DNA of 9,371 nucleotides, taken from the NCBI GenBank assembly GCA_009786175.1, contig WQTQ01000132.1, positions 1 through 9,371 of the forward strand, in the 5' to 3' direction. The notes under the pieces were generated by a model that worked only from the letters and a program-made list of their open reading frames with translations, searched no databases and was not told where the DNA came from. Positions 1-5,322 of this stretch are shown here, one piece after another. How positions within the stretch are numbered: the first letter of the stretch is position 1; each line of letters begins with the position of its first letter. Both the position numbers and the translations under genes were made by a program. Source of the stretch: Bacillota bacterium (GTDB lineage Bacteria; Bacillota_A; Clostridia; Lachnospirales; WQUN01).

Positions 1-357
1 TGCAAAGGCTTGGTAACCCAAAGAAAACAGCATAATAAGCTGCTGCTCGCCATTTACTGTGGCAACCATGCGGCATGTGGAAAGAAGGGTTTCGGTTTTT
101 AGTTCGCTCATATCTATTAACTTGTGGATAACCACTTCGTTAATTGTATACTGCGGGACTATCCGCCGGGCACCTTCGGTTTTTACTACTTCTTCTATCC
201 CGTACAATATGTACAGGTTTTCCTTGTCTATTGCCACATAAGCGTCGGAAAAATTACCTTCCAGCGTCATGTCTGTGTGCATGGCAAATACGAGGCTGTC
301 GAATGGTATGCCATTGGCCTCGAATGCACTGCGCATATATTCTGGCACTTTTATCAT
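1..357 (-). CDS. N-terminal part of a probable ABC exporter (accessory N-terminal domain), cut by the window edge
   Basis: An open minus-strand frame runs from ATG at 357 to the left edge, giving 119 codons without a stop. The protein starts MIKVPEYMRSAFEANG and has no signal peptide or membrane segment in the visible part. It looks like a small alternating beta/alpha domain, with 'AYVAIDKENLYILYG' and 'LLSTCRMVATVNGEQQL' as the most structured stretches. From memory of clostridial proteins, this resembles the roughly 120-residue domain that precedes the membrane and ATPase parts of some ABC transporters with fused permease and ATPase. The diagnostic Walker motifs would lie outside the window, so the family call is an inference. 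GGAGG at 367-371 lies about 12 nt before the ATG, slightly far, but no better start was found. It is divergent from the DUF3810 gene. Coding is quite certain; function is moderate to weak. Confidence 0.6.
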   Translation of the reverse strand, partial: MIKVPEYMRSAFEANGIPFDSLVFAMHTDMTLEGNFSDAYVAIDKENLYILYGIEEVVKTEGARRIVPQYTINEVVIHKLIDMSELKTETLLSTCRMVATVNGEQQLIMLFSLGYQAFA

Positions 358-424
358 GAGGGAAATTGACCTCCAAATTTCTAAAACAAATGCTTTGGAC
401 TAAATATATATTACAACGCAAACA

Positions 425-452
425 AGTATACACCAAATTTTTTATATTGCAA
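425..452 (-). promoter_or_regulatory. Sigma-A-type promoter for the left-edge minus-strand gene
   Basis: On the minus strand TTGCAA (452-447) is followed after 16 nt by TATACT (430-425). The predicted start near 418 gives a leader of about 60 nt before the ATG at 357. The -10 lies inside GTGTATACTTGT, which is repeated exactly at the divergent promoter at 571-582. The promoter is predicted from consensus only. Confidence 0.5.
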
Positions 453-472
453 TGGAATTTTTGATTATAGTT

Positions 473-497
473 AAAAAATATTTTTCAAATATTTTTT
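473..497. repeat. Perfect A/T-only inverted repeat, 11-bp arms, 3-nt loop
   Basis: AAAAAATATTT at 473-483 and AAATATTTTTT at 487-497 are exact reverse complements separated by TTC. The element lies between two divergent promoters, upstream of the minus-strand -35 box. It could be an AT-rich protein-binding or bent-DNA site. Such a pure A/T dyad can also arise by chance in an AT-rich spacer, so the function is unknown. Confidence 0.5.
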
Positions 498-503
498 GAC
501 AGC

Positions 504-545
504 TACCCCCTGATATCACACTCGGGAATGTGATATCAGGGGGTA
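504..545. repeat. Perfect 17-bp inverted repeat with 8-nt loop in a divergent promoter region
   Basis: The arm TACCCCCTGATATCACA (504-520) is matched exactly by its reverse complement at 529-545, around the loop CTCGGGAA. It ends six bases before the -35 box of the DUF3810 gene promoter. Both flanking genes point away from it, so it cannot be their transcription terminator, and neither side has a proper run of T immediately after the stem. Operator, upstream activator site or remnant of a small repeat element are the remaining options. Confidence 0.75.
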
Positions 546-550
546 AACTT

Positions 551-579
551 TTGTAATTTTAGCGATTGTTGTGTATACT
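551..579 (+). promoter_or_regulatory. Sigma-A-type promoter for the DUF3810 gene
   Basis: TTGTAA (551-556) and TATACT (574-579) are separated by 17 nt. The predicted start is near 586, leaving about 36 nt of leader before the ATG at 622. The surrounding GTGTATACTTGT (571-582) is an exact inverted copy of 422-433 in the divergent promoter. The 17-bp dyad lies immediately upstream. Confidence 0.55.
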
Positions 580-621
580 TGTAATGTAGCAAATGGCGTT
601 TCAATCCGGAAGGAGTTTGTT

Positions 622-1731
622 ATGTTACTCAGCAAAAAGCGTTTTTGGTGCGTGCTTTTAGTGCCGTTTTCCATACTGCTTACCTGCCTGGCCCATAGTA
701 ACCCCGAAGCTACAGAGCGTTGGTTTTCCTTGGGTGTATACCGGTTTTGGACAGAGACATACGGCAGGGTGTTTGGGTACCTGCCATTTTCCGTGTTCCA
801 ATTTTTAATTGTTCTGCTTCCCGTCGGCGCGGTTGCATATGTAATTTTTGAAGTGTTCCGCTTCATTACTAAGGCAGGGGACAGAAAAAAATACGCCGTT
901 CGCTTAATTGCAAACGGTGCGTTTGTGGTTGGTATCGGATGGTTTATGTTTACGGTTGGGGTGGGGTTGAATTATGGCCGCGTAGAGTTTGGGGAAACTA
1001 TAGGGCTGGAAACCAGACCTTCCTATGTAGCGGAACTGGCCGCGCTTACGGAAATTTTAGTGGGCCATGTAAACGAGGTTTCTACCCAAGTGCGGCGGAA
1101 CGAATACGGACACATGGTAATATCCGCGGGCAGTTACACGGCCCTCTCACGGGAAGCACGGGAAGTATTCCGTGCCGCAGGGGATAACTTTCCTGTTTTA
1201 CGGGGGTTTGTGCCCCATACAAAACCAATTTTATACTCGCGTTTTATGTCCCGGCTTAGGATTACAGGGGTTTTTGTGCCATGGACGCTGGAGCCACACG
1301 TAAACGTACATGTGATGGATTACAATATTCCCGCAACCATGATCCACGAACTGGCGCATTTTAGAGGTATAATGCGGGAAGACGAAGCTAATTTTATCGC
1401 CTGGCTTGTAGGCCACCACAGCGGCCACCCGGATTTTATGTATTCCGGCGCAATGCTTGCCCTTTCCTACGCGGCAGGCCAACTTAGCCGCGTCAACCGG
1501 GACGAACACACCCGCATAATGGGACAGCTTTGCCTTTATGCGCGGATAGACCGCCGCGCAAACTGGGAATACTGGCAGCAGTTTCAGGGGCCGCTGGCGG
1601 AAATTTCCCAGGCGGCCAACGACGCGTATTTACGCGCCCAACGCCAGGAGGACGGGGTACGCAGCTACGGCAGGGTTGTGGACTTGCTGCTGGCGTACTT
1701 TAGGGATGAAATTGCACAGATTATAGGTTGA
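622..1731 (+). CDS. DUF3810-type membrane protein with HExxH zinc-metalloprotease motif
   Basis: This 369-residue protein starts at ATG 622, chosen because GGAAGGAG (608-615) sits 6 nt upstream; an in-frame GTG at 571 overlaps the promoter and is unlikely. Three hydrophobic segments lie near residues 8-25, 55-78 and 94-114, followed by a long domain presumably outside the membrane. That domain carries HELAH at residues 242-246 and then 'REDEANF', where E255 is a good candidate third zinc ligand. HExxH followed by an E-D-E-A-N-F-type motif is characteristic of the DUF3810 family, found in many Bacillota and Bacteroidota; substrates are not established. The stop overlaps the convergent spoIIIAC end by 11 bp. 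The family call is from remembered motifs; zinc-dependent peptidase activity is inferred. Confidence 0.85.
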   Translation: MLLSKKRFWCVLLVPFSILLTCLAHSNPEATERWFSLGVYRFWTETYGRVFGYLPFSVFQFLIVLLPVGAVAYVIFEVFRFITKAGDRKKYAVRLIANGAFVVGIGWFMFTVGVGLNYGRVEFGETIGLETRPSYVAELAALTEILVGHVNEVSTQVRRNEYGHMVISAGSYTALSREAREVFRAAGDNFPVLRGFVPHTKPILYSRFMSRLRITGVFVPWTLEPHVNVHVMDYNIPATMIHELAHFRGIMREDEANFIAWLVGHHSGHPDFMYSGAMLALSYAAGQLSRVNRDEHTRIMGQLCLYARIDRRANWEYWQQFQGPLAEISQAANDAYLRAQRQEDGVRSYGRVVDLLLAYFRDEIAQIIG

Positions 1732-1921
1732 AAATTGTCTGCACTTCCGTAAACAGCTCGTTCACGTACTGTATAACCCAAAACAGCACCAGCACAATAC
1801 CTGCAAGGCTAATCATCATGGCCTGTTCTTCCCGCCCGGCGCGGATAAGTACCTGGTTTAGCACAGCCACCAAAATGCCCACCGCCGCAATCTGAAATAA
1901 CGCGCCTATGTCCATATCCAC
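1721..1921 (-). CDS. spoIIIAC: Stage III sporulation protein AC
   Basis: This is a 66-residue, highly hydrophobic protein with two membrane segments (about residues 7-26 and 33-53) and a polar turn containing 'RAGREEQA'. Length, topology and the opening 'DIGALFQIAAVGILVAVLNQ' match SpoIIIAC, about 68 residues in Bacillus subtilis. In the known system the SpoIIIA proteins and forespore SpoIIQ form a channel between mother cell and forespore, needed for late sigma-G activity. GTG at 1921 is preferred because AGGGGAG lies 5 nt upstream; ATG at 1915 would give 64 residues and cannot be excluded. It starts 10 nt after the spoIIIAB stop, so the pair is cotranscribed. Oddly, spoIIIAD does not follow: the gene ends 11 bp inside the convergent DUF3810 gene. 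SpoIIIAD is a related fold, but the short length supports AC. Confidence 0.9.
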   Translation of the reverse strand: MDMDIGALFQIAAVGILVAVLNQVLIRAGREEQAMMISLAGIVLVLFWVIQYVNELFTEVQTIFNL

Positions 1922-1931
1922 GCCAACTCCC

Positions 1932-2453
1932 CTACCACAGCACTACCGTTATAAGCAGCCCGCAAATTACCCCAAGGCTGCGGTACATACGCTTGTTTTT
2001 ATCCCCCTGTGTTTGCAAAGCGGCGGTTTTTTCGTCGATATAATTTATCGCATGGTTTATGGCGTTTTGCTGCATGTTTTTATCCAAGTATCCCAAGGTC
2101 TTTCCAAAGCCGTCTGCAACGGATAAATCTTCATGGGCCAGGAATGTGCTGCTCTTTAGGCTTTCCATGGCCGTTGCCCAAAGTTGGTAGGCCGTTTCGC
2201 CTTCGCTGTCTGCTAATAATTGGGCGAATTGCGAAAAAAGCGTGCTTATAGTTAACTCTGTACGCTTTGCAATATTGGCGCAGGCAATATTAAGCGGCGC
2301 GCGCATGTATTCAATTTCCGAAGACAGAATTAGCAACGCCTTTTTAAACTCTTGCAGTTCATTAATGCGGAAGCCTTCCTTTGAGGAATAATAGAACCCA
2401 AGCCCCGCGCAGCCAAGGATTACCGCCAACGCGCCTGCTATTCTAAGTAACAT
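1932..2453 (-). CDS. spoIIIAB: Stage III sporulation protein AB
   Basis: A 173-residue protein, close to the 171 residues of Bacillus subtilis SpoIIIAB. It has an N-terminal membrane segment (about 3-22), a mainly helical middle and a C-terminal hydrophobic segment (about 158-172). Family signatures visible are 'LSSEIEYMRAPL', 'FGKTLGYLDKNMQ' and the closing 'KNKRMYRSLGVICGLL'. SpoIIIAB is a mother-cell membrane component of the SpoIIIA-SpoIIQ complex. ATG at 2453 is chosen because AGGGG lies 7 nt upstream and the membrane segment then starts correctly; a further 12-residue upstream extension covers this ribosome site and is unlikely. spoIIIAA, normally just upstream, is missing; a thioredoxin gene ends 83 nt away instead. 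A sigma-E-like promoter sits directly upstream. The gene looks intact. Confidence 0.93.
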   Translation of the reverse strand: MLLRIAGALAVILGCAGLGFYYSSKEGFRINELQEFKKALLILSSEIEYMRAPLNIACANIAKRTELTISTLFSQFAQLLADSEGETAYQLWATAMESLKSSTFLAHEDLSVADGFGKTLGYLDKNMQQNAINHAINYIDEKTAALQTQGDKNKRMYRSLGVICGLLITVVLW

Positions 2454-2454
2454 G

Positions 2455-2509
2455 AAAAAACCCCTTTCAGATGTCACATATGAAAACATATGACAAGCTG
2501 TTGGGGTTT
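2455..2509 (-). terminator. Terminator-like structured hairpin between tlpA and spoIIIAB, enclosing the spoIIIAB ribosome site
   Basis: On the minus strand AAACCCC (2509-2503) can pair with GGGGTTT (2464-2458), leaving TTT of a six-T run. Within the loop CAG/CTG and TGTCATATG/CATATGTGACA add further pairing with a small bulge. Transcripts reading out of tlpA could terminate here. The GGGG of the 3' arm is also the spoIIIAB ribosome binding site, so folding would hide it. The outer stem is short and the internal loop imperfect, so termination strength is uncertain. Confidence 0.5.
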
Positions 2510-2513
2510 ATTA
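2485..2513 (-). promoter_or_regulatory. Sigma-E-like promoter for spoIIIAB-spoIIIAC
   Basis: On the minus strand TAATAAA (2513-2507) is followed after exactly 14 nt by CATATGTT (2492-2485). This fits the remembered sigma-E pattern of an ATA-containing -35 and a CATACA.T-like -10, and sigma E drives spoIIIA in Bacillus subtilis. Transcription would begin near 2478, inside the terminator-like hairpin, so the sporulation transcript would lack its 5' arm. The -10 differs from consensus at two inner positions. Confidence 0.5.
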
Positions 2514-2536
2514 CTGTTTTCAAACTACTGCGCCGC

Positions 2537-3136
2537 TTATTGCACTCCAATTGCCTCAAGCCCTTGCTGCAGCGTCTGCCGGTTCATAGACCCTTGGGCC
2601 GCCGCAATTCCATAACCATGTTCGTCAATAAAAAATGTAACGGGAATCCCCCTAACGCCATAGGCCGCCGCGCCGTCCACATCAAAGAATAAGGGGAAAG
2701 TATAATCCCGTTCGTACATAAAATTATCTACACCGGCGCGGGTTTCCCGCTGGCCGTCCAGTAAATTTACTTTTATTACGTGAACATCATCGCCGTGTTC
2801 TTCGTACAACCACTGGAAGTACGATGTTTCCCGTACGCAAGCTGGGCACCAGGTTGCCCAAAAATTAAGCACAATGGGCTTGCCAAAAAAGTCGGACAGC
2901 TGCAGTTCGTTGCCTTCCGCGTCCAACATGGTAAAGTTTGGGGCCTGTATGTGTTCCGGTTCATCATCCGGCGTTAAACCCGGTTCTGTAGGCGTATCTT
3001 CCCCGTTTTGTACGCCCAGTATTACAAGGTTATCCGGCGCGTTATTGTTTTGCAGCACCGTATACGCCAGTACTGCGGCGGCAATAAATACTGCAAACGC
3101 CACCAGGCCAATTAGGGTTTTGTGTTTTTGATTCAT
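2537..3136 (-). CDS. TlpA/ResA-type membrane-anchored thiol-disulfide oxidoreductase
   Basis: A 199-residue protein with one N-terminal membrane anchor (about residues 8-28), a polar acidic Pro-rich linker (about 45-62) and a thioredoxin-like domain from about 64. The active site is W96-C97-P98-A99-C100 in 'NFWATWCPAC', and the cis-proline is P165 in 'GIPVTFF', both diagnostic of the TlpA/ResA/CcmG branch. There is no lipobox cysteine, so it is anchored by the helix and faces outward. Proteins of this family reduce disulfides, for example in apocytochrome c or spore envelope proteins, using electrons from CcdA; a CcdA-type gene lies nearby. ATG 3136 has GGAGG 8 nt upstream. It is divergent from the XRE gene and followed by spoIIIAB on the same strand. 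The specific substrate cannot be told. Confidence 0.92.
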   Translation of the reverse strand: MNQKHKTLIGLVAFAVFIAAAVLAYTVLQNNNAPDNLVILGVQNGEDTPTEPGLTPDDEPEHIQAPNFTMLDAEGNELQLSDFFGKPIVLNFWATWCPACVRETSYFQWLYEEHGDDVHVIKVNLLDGQRETRAGVDNFMYERDYTFPLFFDVDGAAAYGVRGIPVTFFIDEHGYGIAAAQGSMNRQTLQQGLEAIGVQ

Positions 3137-3189
3137 TTACTATTCCTCCAATTCTCGTTTTGCGTGTGTAAAACTCTTGAAATGAGTGC

Positions 3190-3219
3190 TTAACTTTATG
3201 GGGTAACCGGTATTATAAT
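3190..3219 (+). promoter_or_regulatory. Sigma-A-type promoter for the XRE regulator gene
   Basis: TTAACT (3190-3195) and a perfect TATAAT (3214-3219) are separated by 18 nt. The start would fall near 3226, inside the 14-bp palindrome. The same ATTATAAT core also gives a perfect minus-strand TATAAT (3217-3212) pointing toward tlpA, although no convincing -35 was found for that direction. Confidence 0.55.
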
Positions 3220-3224
3220 GTTAT

Positions 3225-3238
3225 CAGAAACGTTTCTG
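3225..3238. promoter_or_regulatory. 14-bp perfect palindrome, operator candidate in the tlpA/XRE divergent region
   Basis: CAGAAACGTTTCTG is its own reverse complement. It overlaps the predicted start site of the XRE gene and would sit in the spacer of a minus-strand promoter toward tlpA. A dimeric repressor bound here could block both. Its AAACGTTT core resembles operators of LacI/CcpA-type repressors, but the outer bases do not fit the catabolite-repression consensus well. The neighbouring XRE protein is an equally good candidate. Confidence 0.55.
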
Positions 3239-3267
3239 CAAAATCATAATCCAAAGGAGTGTTGAAA

Positions 3268-4356
3268 ATGTCAACATATTTTAGCGAAAAATTTAAAAAG
3301 CTGCGCAAGGCCCAAGACTTAACCCAAGATCAAGTAGCGGATATTTTCCACGTATCGCCCCAGTCCGTTAGCCGCTGGGAAACAGGGGCTAATTACCCGG
3401 ACATAGGTATTTTACCTCATATCGCCGCTTTCTTCAAAGTTACCGTAGACGAATTATTGGGCACAGAAGAAATACTAAGCGAAAAAAAGGTTGGCGAATA
3501 TGTCAAAGATATCCGCAACCTGCTTAACAGCGGCAAAGTTTACGACGCCATTAACCTGGCCCGCAAAGCTGTAAAGGAATACCCGTCAAACACCTACCTG
3601 CAATTTTACCTTGTAGAAACGCTAAGTGTGGCCTGTAACGAGGATACACCGGGGTACGAGGAAAATATACAAAAATACAAAGATGAAATAATTGCTTTAA
3701 GCGAGCGGATAATTAATTTAACCGACTACAAATCATCTTTAAAGCACAGGTACCAGCTAATAAAAATGTATGCCAAATGGGGTATAAAAGAGGAAGCAAA
3801 AAAACTACTGGATACCTTGCCCGATGAAATATGGGAGTCACGAGAGCCGTGGGCAGAGTTAGTATTAGACGGTGAAGAATGGGTACAAAACCAACGGCAT
3901 TGTATAATTAGGGCTTACTACCTGTTAAGTTACTACATTGGCGGATACGTCCACAGGCCGGGTTTGCTCGACCCTTTACAGCAAATCCAGTTTTTGAATG
4001 GGCGGCTGCAAATCCAAAACATTTTACATCCAATAACATCTAATGCCCCAAACCATCTCGAGCTGGCAATTCATAATATGGACATTGCGGAACTTTATTG
4101 CGAAATTGGCGATAGGGAAAACGCTTTGGTTTGCATAGAGACGGCCACGCAAGATTCGCTACACCATACCGACCAAATGGACAAAACCAACGAAGACGAC
4201 GGTGGTAATTACATGGCATGGTCAACACCGCGCAACCTGCCTTGGATTTTGTGGGAAGATTATCTTGTAAAACCGAAGTTTGATATCATAAGAAACGATG
4301 AACGGTTTACTAAGTGTTTCGACCTGTTAAAAGCTAATTCGAAGGAATTGAGATAG
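3268..4356 (+). CDS. XRE-family transcriptional regulator with TPR-like C-terminal region
   Basis: A 362-residue cytoplasmic protein. Residues about 8-62 form a Cro/C1-type helix-turn-helix, with 'LTQDQVADIFHVSPQSVSRWE' as the DNA-reading core and 'PDIGILPHIAAFFKVTVDELLG' as the typical end of the domain. From about residue 75 the protein is helical, with TPR-like pairs such as 'VYDAINLARKAVKEYPSN' and 'MDIAELYCEIGDRENALVCIE', presumably for ligand or partner binding. ATG 3268 is chosen because AAAGGAG (3253-3259) is 8 nt upstream; an in-frame GTG at 3259 overlaps this site. It is divergent from tlpA, and its stop is one base from the convergent ccdA stop. Location suggests control of itself and perhaps of the redox genes, but this is inferred from position only. 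Confidence 0.9.
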   Translation: MSTYFSEKFKKLRKAQDLTQDQVADIFHVSPQSVSRWETGANYPDIGILPHIAAFFKVTVDELLGTEEILSEKKVGEYVKDIRNLLNSGKVYDAINLARKAVKEYPSNTYLQFYLVETLSVACNEDTPGYEENIQKYKDEIIALSERIINLTDYKSSLKHRYQLIKMYAKWGIKEEAKKLLDTLPDEIWESREPWAELVLDGEEWVQNQRHCIIRAYYLLSYYIGGYVHRPGLLDPLQQIQFLNGRLQIQNILHPITSNAPNHLELAIHNMDIAELYCEIGDRENALVCIETATQDSLHHTDQMDKTNEDDGGNYMAWSTPRNLPWILWEDYLVKPKFDIIRNDERFTKCFDLLKANSKELR

Positions 4357-4357
4357 C

Positions 4358-5020
4358 TTAGGCAAACAACGCAAGGTACCGTCCAAAAATGCCTGTCATT
4401 ATCAGCACGCCAATCAGCACCAAAAGGCTGCCCGCTGCCGCGTTAACCACCCGGTAATGCTTCTTGATAAAATCGAACGCGCCCTTTAGTCTGTTAATCA
4501 GTACCGCGCTGGCGATAAACGGCAGGCCAAGGCCCATGGAAAATACGAAAAGCATCAGCATCCCCTGCGCCGCAGAACCCTGCAAGGACGCCCGTAACAA
4601 AGCCGCCCCAAGAAACGCGCTGACACACGGTGTCCAGGCAACGGCGAATACCATGCCAAATAAAATGGACGATGTAAAAGTTAAAGGTGAAGTGGTTACT
4701 CTATGTAACCACTTGCCTCCTTTTACAGGCAACCGGGGCAAACGTAAAACCCCCATGTAACTGAGCCCAAGGGCTACAATAAACAACCCGGCTACGATGT
4801 TTACTACCGTGCTGTATTCCTGCAAAAAGCCGCCTATAACCCCGGCAAACGCCCCCAATGCTACAAAAATTACAGTAAACCCCGCTACAAAGCCAATGGA
4901 GTTGGCAAGGGGTTTTTCTTCTTTCCCCGCAAAATATGAAACATAAATGGGCAGCATTGGCAACAAGCACGGGGAAATAAAGGTGATTATACCTTCCAAA
5001 AATAATAATACATATTGCAT
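4358..5020 (-). CDS. ccdA: CcdA-type cytochrome c biogenesis/thiol-disulfide transmembrane protein
   Basis: A 220-residue, six-helix membrane protein of the usual CcdA size. The first helix carries 'ISPCLLPMLP' with C18 and the fourth 'AWTPCVSAFLGA' with C132; this pair of membrane cysteines flanked by prolines is the redox centre of the CcdA/DsbD family. The family takes electrons from cytoplasmic thioredoxin and hands them to outward-facing thioredoxin-like partners. The TlpA-type gene 1.2 kb away is the natural partner. ATG 5020 has GGGAGG 5 nt upstream. It has its own promoter with a leader of about 100 nt, so it is not cotranscribed with tlpA. The 3' end abuts the convergent XRE gene with one base between stops and no terminator visible. 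Use for cytochrome c or for spore/envelope disulfides cannot be decided here. Confidence 0.9.
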   Translation of the reverse strand: MQYVLLFLEGIITFISPCLLPMLPIYVSYFAGKEEKPLANSIGFVAGFTVIFVALGAFAGVIGGFLQEYSTVVNIVAGLFIVALGLSYMGVLRLPRLPVKGGKWLHRVTTSPLTFTSSILFGMVFAVAWTPCVSAFLGAALLRASLQGSAAQGMLMLFVFSMGLGLPFIASAVLINRLKGAFDFIKKHYRVVNAAAGSLLVLIGVLIMTGIFGRYLALFA

Positions 5021-5095
5021 GGCAGCCTCCCAACATTGAAGTCATTAAAAAATAAGTTATTCTTGTTGCCATTTCGTTTGTTTGTTGCTCATTTT

Positions 5096-5104
5096 TGATA
5101 TAAT
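5096..5104 (+). promoter_or_regulatory. Extended -10 promoter, plus strand, upstream of an isolated terminator
   Basis: TGATATAAT is a perfect extended -10 element (TGnTATAAT). No good -35 is present, which extended -10 promoters tolerate. Transcription would start near 5110 and meet a strong terminator at 5165-5198, with no good coding frame between. The region is AT-rich, so a chance match is possible. Confidence 0.4.
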
Positions 5105-5130
5105 ATTCATGCTTTTTTATTCGCAAAGAT

Positions 5131-5139
5131 ATTATACCA
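5131..5139 (-). promoter_or_regulatory. Extended -10 promoter for ccdA
   Basis: On the minus strand TGGTATAAT (5139-5131) is a perfect extended -10. The upstream -35 region is weak. The start would be near 5124, giving an AT-rich leader of about 104 nt before the ccdA ATG at 5020. Confidence 0.5.
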
Positions 5140-5164
5140 TAAACGAAGTTTGATTTACCTACAT

Positions 5165-5198
5165 AAAACGAGCCCGATGTTAATGTCGGGCTTGTTTT
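5165..5198. terminator. Strong intrinsic terminator hairpin, possibly bidirectional
   Basis: AAAACGAGCCCGA (5165-5177) pairs over 13 bp, with one G-U, with TCGGGCTTGTTTT (5186-5198) around an 8-nt loop. The GC core flanked by A and T runs is classical. On the plus strand it is followed by GGTTTTATTT. No protein gene ends at it: ccdA starts upstream on the minus strand and the RHS gene starts downstream. It may end a small RNA or insulate the RHS promoter. Confidence 0.8.
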
Positions 5199-5212
5199 GG
5201 TTTTATTTGCCA

Positions 5213-5241
5213 TTGACGTCGGCTGACACAACTTGTATGCT
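5213..5241 (+). promoter_or_regulatory. Sigma-A-type promoter for the RHS-repeat gene
   Basis: TTGACG (5213-5218) and TATGCT (5236-5241) are separated by exactly 17 nt. Transcription would start near 5248, leaving a leader of about 75 nt. The start site coincides with AAATAC-AC-GTATTT (5248-5261), a 6-bp dyad that could be an operator. The terminator just upstream isolates this unit. Confidence 0.55.
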
Positions 5242-5322
5242 TGAAAAAAATACACGTATTTGTGCGATATTTACATACATTTATCGTAACATCATCAAAC
5301 ACCTAAACCGGGAGGACACTTG

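Larger units (their letters stand above)
5110..5205 (+). ncRNA. Candidate small RNA of about 90 nt
   Basis: An extended -10 promoter at 5096-5104 and a strong intrinsic terminator at 5165-5198 bracket a short non-coding stretch. A 14-codon ATG frame at 5109-5153 has no ribosome binding site and begins at the predicted start, so it is not called. The RNA would run opposite to, and overlap, the 5' leader of ccdA, which is a possible antisense role. No known RNA family was recognised. The call rests only on promoter plus terminator. Confidence 0.3.

Noticed and set aside
504..545. The 17-bp hairpin as an intrinsic terminator
   Set aside because: Both flanking genes are transcribed away from it, and neither side has a T run directly after the stem.
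571..621. In-frame GTG start extending the DUF3810 protein by 17 residues
   Set aside because: The extension lies on the -10 box and the ribosome binding site; ATG 622 has an ideal Shine-Dalgarno 6 nt away.
516..866. 116-codon minus-strand frame over the DUF3810 gene start
   Set aside because: Its composition is low-information, it runs antisense to a well-supported gene, and it crosses the promoter and the 17-bp dyad.
2454..2489. Upstream start adding 12 residues to SpoIIIAB
   Set aside because: The extension would cover the AGGGG ribosome site and the sigma-E-like -10, and would put extra polar residues before the family's N-terminal membrane helix.
3225..3238. Palindrome as a catabolite-repression (cre) site
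   Set aside because: Only the AAACGTTT core fits; the conserved outer bases of the cre pattern are missing, so it is listed only as a generic operator candidate.
5109..5153. 14-codon ATG frame (MLFYSQRYYTINEV) inside the candidate small RNA
   Set aside because: There is no ribosome binding site, and the ATG coincides with the predicted transcription start.
4701..5255. 184-codon minus-strand frame overlapping the start of ccdA
   Set aside because: It is in a different frame from the clear six-helix CcdA gene, begins in the non-coding leader, has no family features, and runs through the terminator.
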